DNA of 7,157 bases from Dehalococcoidia bacterium UBA1141. GTDB taxonomy: Bacteria > Chloroflexota > Dehalococcoidia > Lucifugimonadales > UBA3495. Location: contig DCAE01000024.1 of assembly GCA_002311385.1 (NCBI GenBank), positions 1-7,157 of the forward strand, written 5' to 3'. Shown in pieces: positions 1 through 4,852 of the stretch. Both the position numbers and the translations under genes were made by a program. How positions within the stretch are numbered: position 1 is the first letter of the stretch; each line of letters starts with the position of its first letter. Below the pieces are notes generated by a model. That model did no database searches and was not told the origin of the DNA. It was given only the letters and a program-made list of their open reading frames with translations.

Positions 1-59
1 TGGTGTGAATTCAAAAGTGTTTAGTTGACTGCACCTAATTGCCTTCTAAGGAGCGGGTC

Positions 60-82
60 TCCGACAAGCTCAGGACGAACGA
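60..82. repeat. REP-like dispersed repeat unit (tentative)
   Basis: The core GACAAGCTCAGGACGAACG lies just downstream of the 102-446 gene. It resembles a short intergenic repeat that I recall from many environmental bacterial genomes, where a TCGACAAGCTCAGGACGAAC-like unit recurs. Only one copy is visible here, and no mirrored partner lies nearby. The assignment rests on pattern memory, not on repetition within the window. Bases 1-59 show nothing else I can support. Confidence 0.35.
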
Positions 83-101
83 GGCAGGCTGGCTGGTGCG
101 C

Positions 102-446
102 TTAGTCAGCGGCGAAGGCCAGTAACGCTGCTCCATCCACTTCTGATTCCGCTTCCCGGCAACGGCGTATTATCCGAAATACCGTTCTTACCGTCACGGA
201 AAACCGCTCTGCCGCTTCCTCCACCGTGAGGCTTTCCGACCGCATGGTCGACCACACTTTTAAGTCCCGGGCTATACGACGGTGCTTCTGGAACCAGCCT
301 GGGTCGTCGTACTTGCACTGGGGAAGGGGGCAATTGAGGCAAGATGCGGATACTTCACAACCGGTGTCTTCGTAGTGATAATTCTCTGGGAAGGTGTCCA
401 ACGTTGTAACTCGGGTAACTGCCGGGGCTGTGATAGATAAAGTCAT
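102..446 (-). CDS. Small HTH protein with a four-cysteine cluster
   Basis: A 114-residue putative DNA-binding protein. Residues 30-44 carry a C-x5-C-x2-C-x4-C cluster containing CLNCPLPQC, which suggests a bound zinc ion or Fe-S cluster. Residues 73-95 (starting LTVEEAAERF, then SVTVRTVFRII) read as a helix-turn-helix with a basic recognition helix. The start is the ATG at 446: it has GGAG seven bases upstream. A GTG at 464 would add six residues, but it overlaps the operator and lacks a good ribosome site. The gene is monocistronic in view and diverges from the hydratase gene. A strong promoter with LexA-type palindromes inside and downstream of it implies tight repression, either by LexA in an SOS response or by the protein itself. 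I recognise the architecture as one seen in Chloroflexota-like genomes but know no characterised function. There is no signal peptide or membrane segment. Confidence 0.8.
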   Translation of the reverse strand: MTLSITAPAVTRVTTLDTFPENYHYEDTGCEVSASCLNCPLPQCKYDDPGWFQKHRRIARDLKVWSTMRSESLTVEEAAERFSVTVRTVFRIIRRCREAESEVDGAALLAFAAD

Positions 447-453
447 AATATTG

Positions 454-457
454 CTCC
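454..457 (-). promoter_or_regulatory. Ribosome binding site fixing the HTH gene start
   Basis: GGAG on the minus strand, seven bases before the ATG at 446. It favours that ATG over the upstream GTG at 464 and sits directly next to the start-proximal operator palindrome at 458-471. Confidence 0.75.
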
Positions 458-471
458 AAAACACATGTTCT
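458..471. promoter_or_regulatory. LexA-type operator, box 1
   Basis: AAAACACATGTTCT is one mismatch from AGAAC-N4-GTTCT. It lies in the predicted 5' leader of the HTH gene, next to its ribosome site, so a bound repressor could block elongation or early transcription. Its centre is 32 bp from box 2, about three helical turns. Confidence 0.6.
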
Positions 472-484
472 AATAATTAAAATG

Positions 485-514
485 ATTATAGAACGGGTGT
501 TCTGAATACGTCAA
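485..514 (-). promoter_or_regulatory. Sigma-70-like promoter of the HTH gene
   Basis: On the minus strand, -35 TTGACG (514-509) and a perfect -10 TATAAT (490-485) are separated by 18 bp. The predicted start site is near 478, giving a leader of about 30 nt. The spacer is almost entirely occupied by operator box 2, the classic arrangement for a repressor that excludes RNA polymerase. Confidence 0.75.
490..503. promoter_or_regulatory. LexA-type operator, box 2 (perfect)
   Basis: AGAACGGGTGTTCT is a perfect AGAAC-N4-GTTCT palindrome. It matches the Gram-positive LexA box core GAAC-N4-GTTC, which has also been reported for the LexA of Dehalococcoides. It lies between the -35 and -10 of the HTH-gene promoter. 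Confidence 0.75.
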
Positions 515-520
515 TACTTT

Positions 521-549
521 TTGCCACCAATTTAGAACGAATATTCTAA
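521..549 (+). promoter_or_regulatory. Possible promoter of the hydratase gene
   Basis: TTGCCA (521-526) and TTCTAA (544-549) are 17 bp apart on the plus strand. A TATAAC at 552-557 is an alternative -10 without a good -35. Both are weak matches. Operator box 3 overlaps this region, so the hydratase gene may be co-regulated. Confidence 0.3.
534..547. promoter_or_regulatory. LexA-type operator, box 3
   Basis: AGAACGAATATTCT is one base from the AGAAC-N4-GTTCT palindrome. It is the box closest to the hydratase gene and its centre is 44 bp from that of box 2. Its position over the possible plus-strand promoter mirrors box 2 in the minus-strand promoter. Confidence 0.55.
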
Positions 550-600
550 AATATAACTCGGCTGCAAAATACCGTTAAAACATGCCTGCAGGAGAGCCCG

Positions 601-1380
601 ATGACCGAGTTCGAGACCATGACCTACTCCAGAAAAGATAAGATTGGCTACATCACTTTCAGCCGCCCTCAATCGCTAAACGCAGTAAACGATCAATTCG
701 AGACAGACCTTCACGGAGCCCTGCTGGAGTTTGATACCGATGATGATGCCTGGGTGGCCATTATCCACGGAGAAGGCCGCAGCTTCTGCGCCGGCGCGGA
801 CATCAAACAGCGTCTGTCCAACATGAGCCCTCAAGAGCGGGCTAGGAGAGAGCGAGGCGGCAACCCAGAGAGCTACCTAGGCCGTTCCATCAACTGGAAG
901 CCGGTCATCGCTGCGATTCACGGCTATGCGTTGGGTGCCGGGATGGCCATCGCCGCCGAGTGCGACCTGATAGTCGCCTCGGAAGACGCCAGGTTTGGCA
1001 TCACCGAAACCCGGCGGGGTCTGCCTGGCGGCAGAGTGTGGGCCAAGGTCAACGCATTCATGCCATCTAAGGTAGTTAGCGAGATGGTAATCACCGGCGA
1101 GCAGATGGCCGCTCAGGAGCTGTACCGGTTGGGGCTGATTAATCGTCTGGTCCCCACAGGTGAGCACTTGAAAGCCGCTGAAGAATTGGCTAACACGGTT
1201 CTGAAAACTCCACCCTTGGCATCCAGGGCCGGGGTTCGATTGACCCGCCGTCAATGGGTACAACCCGCCGCCGAGGCCGATATGTATATCCAGGCATTGA
1301 AGTTGCACCTATCAGAGGACTTCAAGGAATCCAGCCAATCATTTGTGGAAAAGCGACCGCCCGAGTACAAGGCTCGCTGA
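601..1380 (+). CDS. Enoyl-CoA hydratase/isomerase-family protein
   Basis: A 259-residue crotonase-fold cytoplasmic enzyme acting on an acyl-CoA thioester. The first oxyanion-hole segment is GRSFCAGADIK (residues 59-69). The second is HGYALGAGMAIAAECDL (107-123), followed by FGITETRRGLPGG (132-144). The C-terminus FVEKRPPEYKAR is typical of the family. Of the two catalytic glutamates of classical enoyl-CoA hydratase, the second (rat Glu164) is present as Glu136. The first (Glu144) aligns with Ala116. Such one-glutamate members include isomerases and other non-hydratase crotonases, so substrate and reaction are uncertain. The ATG has AGGAG six bases upstream. The gene stands alone on the plus strand, shares a spacer with operator boxes with the divergent HTH gene, and ends before a strong terminator. 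The length is normal for the family. Confidence 0.92.
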   Translation: MTEFETMTYSRKDKIGYITFSRPQSLNAVNDQFETDLHGALLEFDTDDDAWVAIIHGEGRSFCAGADIKQRLSNMSPQERARRERGGNPESYLGRSINWKPVIAAIHGYALGAGMAIAAECDLIVASEDARFGITETRRGLPGGRVWAKVNAFMPSKVVSEMVITGEQMAAQELYRLGLINRLVPTGEHLKAAEELANTVLKTPPLASRAGVRLTRRQWVQPAAEADMYIQALKLHLSEDFKESSQSFVEKRPPEYKAR

Positions 1381-1503
1381 CACAGCTTTAACATCCCCTA
1401 AATGTCACAAACCCCCTAAATAATCCCCCCGTGTTCCCAGATATGTGATTTTATCCAGGGGCTCCTGAACCTAGTGCGATAGCTCGGATCGGAACCCCAA
1501 ATC

Positions 1504-1547
1504 GCAAGAGCCCCGGAGTTAATCCGGGGCTCTTGCTTGTTCTTTCT
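1504..1547 (+). terminator. Intrinsic terminator of the hydratase gene
   Basis: A perfect 13-bp stem (1504-1516 with 1524-1536, GCAAGAGCCCCGG) has a 7-nt loop and is followed by a T-rich tract, TTGTTCTTTCT. It lies about 125 bp after the stop codon. The preceding 1381-1503 shows no gene. On the opposite strand only a short T run follows the stem, so termination of the converging minus-strand operon here would be weak. Confidence 0.85.
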
Positions 1548-1556
1548 CGATTTCGC

Positions 1557-1608
1557 GTTCTCCCGCAACTCCTGGTCTACCACGATTCCTCGGTCTCCCG
1601 CGATTCCG
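1557..1608. repeat. Three imperfect tandem 17-bp repeats
   Basis: GTTCTCCCGCAACTCCT (1557-1573), GGTCTACCACGATTCCT (1574-1590) and GGTCTCCCGCGATTCCG (1592-1608). The last two agree at 14 of 17 positions. The array lies between converging genes, immediately after the stop of the 1614-2048 gene. Its function is unknown. Confidence 0.6.
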
Positions 1609-1613
1609 CCATT

Positions 1614-2048
1614 CTACCTGGGTCGCCAAATCCAAGGTTGATTACTTGTAGTTCCGATTGTATTTGGAACGTCACCGCCCATTACCATCCCGTTGGACAG
1701 CACCACCTTTGCTTTGAGCAACCGGAAAATCAGGAATTTGTCCAAGTAGATGTGGAGATTTCGCACGTATCTGTCGAGGTCAAAGGACACCAATACCTCG
1801 GTCTCGTCGTGAAAGATGGACCGGTACCGGCTGGTAACCCGCCTGCCCTGAAAAGTGCTGACCGTCACCTCGGCCAAAGAGCCAAGTCATTTGTCCAAGC
1901 AACTCAGGTCTATGAACGCCTGATTGCCCCTTTTGTTGATGTGGTCAATGGCGGCTTGGCTGAGGGTCAGGTTGATGGGCCCACCCTTGGGAGGCTCCAG
2001 AGTGTTCCTGCGCTTGTTTTGCCACCAGCTAAATCGTGAGGCGAGCAT
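1614..2048 (-). CDS. Putative selenoprotein, second tandem copy (UGA-interrupted)
   Basis: Read through an in-frame TGA (1889-1887), this encodes 144 residues with selenocysteine at position 54. The ATG at 2048 has GAGG eight bases upstream. The first 24 residues (MLASRFSWWQNKRR...) are an extension absent from its paralogue at 2092-2412. The next 101 positions align with that paralogue without a gap, with 42 identities plus the shared TGA. Conserved blocks are AxxHIxKxG, DLxCL just before the UGA, AEVxVxT and GRR after it, and RNxxIxLxKFL plus LSxGxVxG near the end. Cys50 and Sec54 form C-x3-U, a plausible redox or metal pair. A SECIS-like hairpin follows the UGA. It resembles the small CC/Se-motif (seleno)proteins and perhaps distantly HesB/IscA, but the function is unknown. 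The alternative is a short peptide plus a TTG-started fragment at 1877-1614, or a decayed gene. The conserved paralogue argues against both. Confidence 0.75.
1852..1877 (-). promoter_or_regulatory. SECIS-like hairpin after UGA of second copy
   Basis: Counting from the U of the UGA as 1, two overlapping folds are possible. One is a 7-bp stem (13-19 with 26-32, two wobble pairs) with the loop AGGUGA. The other is a 6-bp stem (19-24 with 33-38, two wobble pairs) with an 8-nt loop holding GGUC at 27-30. The second puts GGUC at exactly the register it has in the paralogue. The E. coli fdhF SECIS has a comparable GGUC-containing apical loop at a similar distance. I made this fold by eye, without an energy calculation. 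Confidence 0.55.
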
Positions 2049-2056
2049 AACATCTA

Positions 2057-2060
2057 CCTC
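2057..2060 (-). promoter_or_regulatory. Ribosome binding site of second selenoprotein copy
   Basis: GAGG on the minus strand, eight bases before the ATG at 2048. It is the only good ribosome site upstream of the conserved block, so it decides the start and implies the 24-residue N-terminal extension. Confidence 0.6.
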
Positions 2061-2091
2061 GTCAACGCCGAGTACCGCCTGGGAGCCTAGT

Positions 2092-2412
2092 TCAGGCTAA
2101 AGAACCGCGTCGGCCCAAGACCAATCCGTCGGAAAGCTCCAATGTGGCGCTCAAGTTTTTCATGAATAAGAACTTCTTGAGATCAATGTCAATGTTCCGG
2201 GTGTGTTTGGCCAAATCCGGCATCACCAGGAACTCGACGCCCTCCTGTTTGAAAACCTGATAATGGCTAAGGTTCCTACGGCCCATGTGGGTATCGACCG
2301 ATACCTCCGCGGAATCGCCCGCTCAAGAAGACAGGCAGATAAGGTCTACGGCGGCTCTTCCGCCCTTTTTCTGTATGTGGGCTATGGCTTCGTCGGTAAT
2401 GGATAGTCGCAT
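2092..2412 (-). CDS. Putative selenoprotein, first tandem copy (UGA-interrupted)
   Basis: Read through an in-frame TGA (2325-2323), this encodes 106 residues with selenocysteine at position 30. The ATG at 2412 has AGGA seven bases upstream. The N-terminal part begins MRLSITDEAIAHIQKKGG and continues AAVDLICLSS up to the UGA. After it come AEVSVDTHMGRR, VEFLVMPDL and TRNIDIDLKKFLFMKNL. Cys26 and Sec30 give C-x3-U. The same TGA column, with homology on both sides, occurs in the copy 43 bp downstream. The gene's own terminator codon is TGA, so UGA is not globally reassigned. A hairpin with a GGUC loop lies 23 nt after the internal UGA. The family resembles small CC/Se-motif (seleno)proteins, and the ITDEA...KKGG...VDL start is reminiscent of HesB-like proteins. 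No function can be assigned. It lies downstream of the YqeK-like gene behind a candidate promoter of its own. A cysteine-containing or readthrough version is the main alternative. Confidence 0.8.
2290..2305 (-). promoter_or_regulatory. SECIS-like hairpin after UGA of first copy
   Basis: A perfect 6-bp stem GGUAUC/GAUACC closes a four-base GGUC loop. With U of the UGA as 1, the stem is 21-26 with 31-36 and the loop is 27-30. An apical loop containing GU, about 16-37 nt after UGA, is the bacterial SECIS hallmark, and GGUC is the loop of E. coli fdhF. The hairpin lies wholly within the coding sequence, as expected for SelB-dependent decoding. Confidence 0.65.
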
Positions 2413-2447
2413 CGGTTCATCCTAAGGTTCGATTAGCTGGTTAGGTC

Positions 2448-2474
2448 AGTGGCCGCGACGGTAGAGGGGCCACT
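2448..2474 (-). other. Leader hairpin upstream of the selenoprotein pair
   Basis: AGTGGCC and GGCCACT form a perfect 7-bp stem with a 13-nt loop in the predicted 5' leader of the 2092-2412 gene. No T run follows on either strand, so it does not look like a terminator. It may be structural or coincidental. Confidence 0.3.
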
Positions 2475-2498
2475 TAACTTGCTACGTTCTTAGATGCT

Positions 2499-2527
2499 AT
2501 TTTGGCCTTTTGGATACACAAGGTCAA
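2499..2527 (-). promoter_or_regulatory. Candidate promoter of the selenoprotein pair
   Basis: On the minus strand, TTGACC (2527-2522) and CAAAAT (2504-2499) are 17 bp apart. They lie in the 155-bp spacer after the YqeK-like gene. The -35 is good and the -10 matches at four of six bases. Readthrough from the upstream operon is also possible, since no terminator is visible after 2568. Confidence 0.45.
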
Positions 2528-2567
2528 TGTTTGATTAGAACTGTTCGGAATCTGTCTCGGGCTGCCG

Positions 2568-3167
2568 TCACTTTTCGGTCTTTGTATCCGTCGGCGTTGT
2601 CGCTGCTAGCAGGTGGTTCCTGGTCTCCAATGCTCTTGGGTGCACCATAAGCCCTTGTGAAACCATTGTCACTATTTCCCGGCTGAGGAACTCCAAAATA
2701 GCACGGTCCAAATCTTCCGTCGCCATTTGCATCAACAGGGGTTGGTAGGGAAATCGGAGAACTTTTTGAGGGTCGAGTTTGTCCGCCAAGAACACCAACT
2801 TGCCTAATGGGTCCAAATCAGGATGGGCGGTGCTATGCCAATACACGGCTTGATGAATGGAGGTGTCAGTCAGACCTTCCTCTTTCACCAGCATTTCGGC
2901 GCCCACCGGCCCGTGGAGGAGTAGAGGGATGGCCTGCTCAACGGTTCCCACCGGCAATCCCAACTCGTCCGCCCGGTGGAGCAGTTCTTCATCCGCCATG
3001 GCCCTGGCGACATCGTGGGCCAACATCCCAAGGGAAGCCAAGTCTGGGTCGATGTCGTGCTTCGGGGCCAGTTGCCGGGCAATGTCGCGGACACGGTATA
3101 TGTGGTCCCGAAGGCCCGAAGGTAGAGCATCCACTCTGCGCTGGATTCTTCCCAGAAGTTCTTGCAT
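2568..3167 (-). CDS. yqeK: YqeK-like HD-domain phosphohydrolase
   Basis: A 199-residue cytoplasmic metal-dependent hydrolase. Members of the YqeK family cleave diadenosine tetraphosphate (Ap4A) symmetrically to two ADP. The HD-domain ligands are visible in order: His22, the HD pair His51-Asp52 in AHDVARAM, His85 in LLLHGPVGAEML, His111 in YWHSTAHPDLDPLGKL and Asp129 in FLADKLDPQK. The LLHGxVGA and LxKLVFLADKLDP segments separate YqeK from other HD proteins. The usual HTT after the fourth ligand position is HST here. It lies 32 bp downstream of the HinT-like gene, probably in the same operon. Its ATG has no obvious Shine-Dalgarno, so it may depend on upstream translation. In many bacteria yqeK sits beside nadD and rsfS; neither is seen here. 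Confidence 0.88.
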   Translation of the reverse strand: MQELLGRIQRRVDALPSGLRDHIYRVRDIARQLAPKHDIDPDLASLGMLAHDVARAMADEELLHRADELGLPVGTVEQAIPLLLHGPVGAEMLVKEEGLTDTSIHQAVYWHSTAHPDLDPLGKLVFLADKLDPQKVLRFPYQPLLMQMATEDLDRAILEFLSREIVTMVSQGLMVHPRALETRNHLLAATTPTDTKTEK

Positions 3168-3199
3168 AAAACAGGCCGTAGCTAGATAAATCTACTCGC

Positions 3200-3547
3200 T
3201 TAGCCCATGGCTCCCAGGCCTTGGCCTCCCAGCAAGTGCATATGCAGATGTTCGATTTCCTGACCCGAATCTTTCCCTTGGTTCACGGCCAAGCGGTAGC
3301 CGCTCAGGGTCACTCCTTCACGGCGGGCCATCTCCTCGGCCACTATGAACATCTGTCCCATGATGGGTACTTGGCCGGGGCCGATGTAGGCTAAAGACGC
3401 AAGGTGCATGTTGGGTATGATTAACAGATGGACGGGGGCTTTGGGGTTGATGTCTTTTACCACAAAAACCTGGTCGTCGCGGTAGATGGGAGACTCGTGG
3501 GCCGAGTCCCTGGCGATAGCGCAGAAAATGCACTGACTAGTACTCAC
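3200..3547 (-). CDS. hinT: HinT-like histidine-triad (HIT) nucleotide hydrolase
   Basis: A 115-residue HIT-superfamily protein of the HinT branch. These enzymes remove AMP from adenylyl amidates such as lysyl-AMP, using a catalytic histidine. The N-terminal CIFCAI (Cys6, Cys9) is the common bacterial CxxC zinc-site start. APVHLLIIPNMH (37-48) is the substrate-binding strand. NQGKDSGQ (89-96) leads into the triad HLHMH (His100, His102, His104) and LLGGQGLGAMG, the HinT-type end. The start is GTG, with GGAGG (3558-3562) ten bases upstream. It begins 18 bp after the acyl-CoA dehydrogenase gene and is followed 32 bp later by the YqeK-like gene, so these three are very likely one operon. The length is normal. 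Confidence 0.92.
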   Translation of the reverse strand: MSTSQCIFCAIARDSAHESPIYRDDQVFVVKDINPKAPVHLLIIPNMHLASLAYIGPGQVPIMGQMFIVAEEMARREGVTLSGYRLAVNQGKDSGQEIEHLHMHLLGGQGLGAMG

Positions 3548-3565
3548 CGTTATCTTGCCTCCAAA

Positions 3566-4705
3566 TTAAACCAGGCTTTGCAACGCCAACTCTTTGTGAA
3601 AATTGGTATCGCCGTAGGTCAATTCCAGGGCCTTGGCCCGACGGGTATAAAGTTGCAAATTATGCTCTTTCGTGAATCCTATGGCACCGTGGCACTGATG
3701 GGCCGACTCGCATATGCGGTGGTAGGCGCCGCTGACCCAGGCTTTGGCCATGGAGACCGCCCCCTGTGTAGCGGTGCCCTCGGATATCTGCCAGGCCGCT
3801 TGGTAGATGATATTGCGGGATCCTTCCAGGTCGGTGGCCATGTTGGCGCAGTGGTGCTGGACGGCTTGGAAAGTTCCGATGGCTCGACCGAATTGAGTTC
3901 GTTGCTTGACGTAGTCCAGGGTCATTTCCAGCACAGCGTCGGCGCCACCGAGCATCTCCAAACATTTCCCGGTAATAGCCTTATGCAACGCGTTCTGCAC
4001 CACAGGCCAACCTGCGCCCACCTGACCCAGAACCGATGAAGCTGGAACGCTCACGTCTTTGAAATTTAGTTCCGACTGCCGGTCGGAGCTTATGGTTTTA
4101 AGAGGACTGATAGTCAACCCAGTACTGTTCCCGGGCACCAAGAAAAGGGTGATGCCTTTAGTTGGGTCGCCACCAGCTGAAACCGGCGACGTTCGGGCAG
4201 CGACAATCATGATGTCGGCCACGTGCGCGTCGGGCACGAATAGCTTATTGCCGTTTATGGCGTAGTTGTCACCCTGTTGTTGGGCGGTGGTTTCCACCCC
4301 CCAAGCTTCGTAGGTAGCTGTAGGCTCGGTGAGGGCCAAGGTCATCTTCAGTTCACCGGAACAGATGCGGGGTAATATGTCCTGCTTCTGAGCGTCGCTT
4401 CCTGCGTCCAATACGCTGAGGCCGCCCAAAACGACGGTGGCGAAGAACGGGCCAGGGACCAGGTTGCGGCCCATCTCTTCCAATAGCACTGCCAGGTCGA
4501 GGAAATTCCCTCCGGTGCCGCCGTACTGCTCTGGAAAGGCCACTCCGGTCCAGCCCAAAGCGACCAATTGCCGCCAAAGCTGCTCTGTGTAACCCTGGGG
4601 GTCATCTTCCATCTCCCGGACCAAGGTTAAGGGACATTCCTGAGTCAGGAACTCCTGAGCGCTGCTCTTTAACATTTGCTGGACTTCACTGAATCCCAGG
4701 TCCAT
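3566..4705 (-). CDS. Acyl-CoA dehydrogenase family protein, atypical active site
   Basis: A 379-residue FAD-dependent acyl-CoA dehydrogenase fold. Family members oxidise acyl-CoA to enoyl-CoA and pass electrons to ETF. The N-terminal helical domain includes FPEQYGGTGG (58-66) and LLEEMGRNLVPGPFFAT (74-90). The middle beta domain has LALTEPTATYEAWG (123-136). The C-terminal helical domain has QRTQFGRAIGTFQA (268-281), a strong family signature, and HQCHGAIGF (336-344). The usual catalytic glutamate of the YEGT segment is replaced: TYGDT (363-367) puts Tyr364 in that column. The alternative position used by isovaleryl-CoA dehydrogenase is also not Glu. It may therefore use another base, be a non-catalytic subunit of a mixed complex, or catalyse a different reaction. 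The ATG has GGAGGA five bases upstream. It is the first gene of the operon continuing into hinT and yqeK, behind the promoter at 4796-4824. Confidence 0.9.
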   Translation of the reverse strand: MDLGFSEVQQMLKSSAQEFLTQECPLTLVREMEDDPQGYTEQLWRQLVALGWTGVAFPEQYGGTGGNFLDLAVLLEEMGRNLVPGPFFATVVLGGLSVLDAGSDAQKQDILPRICSGELKMTLALTEPTATYEAWGVETTAQQQGDNYAINGNKLFVPDAHVADIMIVAARTSPVSAGGDPTKGITLFLVPGNSTGLTISPLKTISSDRQSELNFKDVSVPASSVLGQVGAGWPVVQNALHKAITGKCLEMLGGADAVLEMTLDYVKQRTQFGRAIGTFQAVQHHCANMATDLEGSRNIIYQAAWQISEGTATQGAVSMAKAWVSGAYHRICESAHQCHGAIGFTKEHNLQLYTRRAKALELTYGDTNFHKELALQSLV

Positions 4706-4723
4706 CGTCTTCCTCCGTTAATT

Positions 4724-4746
4724 TTGGGCACTGTGAATTGGGCACT
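4724..4746. repeat. 9-bp direct repeat in the dehydrogenase leader
   Basis: TTGGGCACT occurs at 4724-4732 and again at 4738-4746, a 14-bp period. It lies between the predicted transcription start and the ribosome site of the acyl-CoA dehydrogenase gene. It could be a regulator half-site pair or chance. Confidence 0.3.
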
Positions 4747-4795
4747 TTGTCTTGATTGCTGGCATGGCACGTTCAACATCCATGAAAGCCACGCC

Positions 4796-4824
4796 AGTAT
4801 AGCCTAACGCTATCGCCTGCTCAA
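4796..4824 (-). promoter_or_regulatory. Sigma-70-like promoter of the dehydrogenase-hinT-yqeK operon
   Basis: On the minus strand, TTGAGC (4824-4819) and TATACT (4801-4796) are exactly 17 bp apart, giving a leader of about 85 nt before the ATG at 4705. This sits in the 147-bp spacer after the cupin gene and suggests that the downstream genes have their own transcript. Confidence 0.6.
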
Positions 4825-4852
4825 GAAATGAAGGCTAACTCCGACTGGCCAA

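Noticed and set aside
1455..1540. A tRNA-like GC-rich fold
   Set aside because: The GC-rich pairing is the terminator stem. No T-loop, anticodon arm or acceptor arrangement could be drawn.
1533..2039. Plus-strand open frame of 168 codons
   Set aside because: It lies antisense to the 1614-2048 gene, starts inside the hydratase terminator, has no family resemblance and no ribosome site. The paralogous minus-strand frames explain the region better.
2203..2406. Plus-strand open frame of 67 codons
   Set aside because: A shadow of the 2092-2412 selenoprotein candidate, with no independent support.
1614..2412. A pair of pseudogenes with nonsense mutations
   Set aside because: Two diverged copies would have to acquire the same TGA at the same column while keeping frame and homology on both sides with no other lesion. 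Purifying selection on the readthrough product is simpler.
1614..2412. Genome-wide reassignment of UGA to Trp or Gly
   Set aside because: TGA ends the hydratase, YqeK-like, HEPN and 2092-2412 genes at sensible positions, so UGA is a working stop here.
3428..4039. Plus-strand open frame of 203 codons
   Set aside because: Antisense to the 3' end of the acyl-CoA dehydrogenase and most of hinT, both of which have clear motifs.
4718..4783. A 21-codon leader peptide before the acyl-CoA dehydrogenase
   Set aside because: An ATG frame ends just before the ribosome site, but it has a poor Shine-Dalgarno, no run of regulatory codons and no attenuator hairpin.
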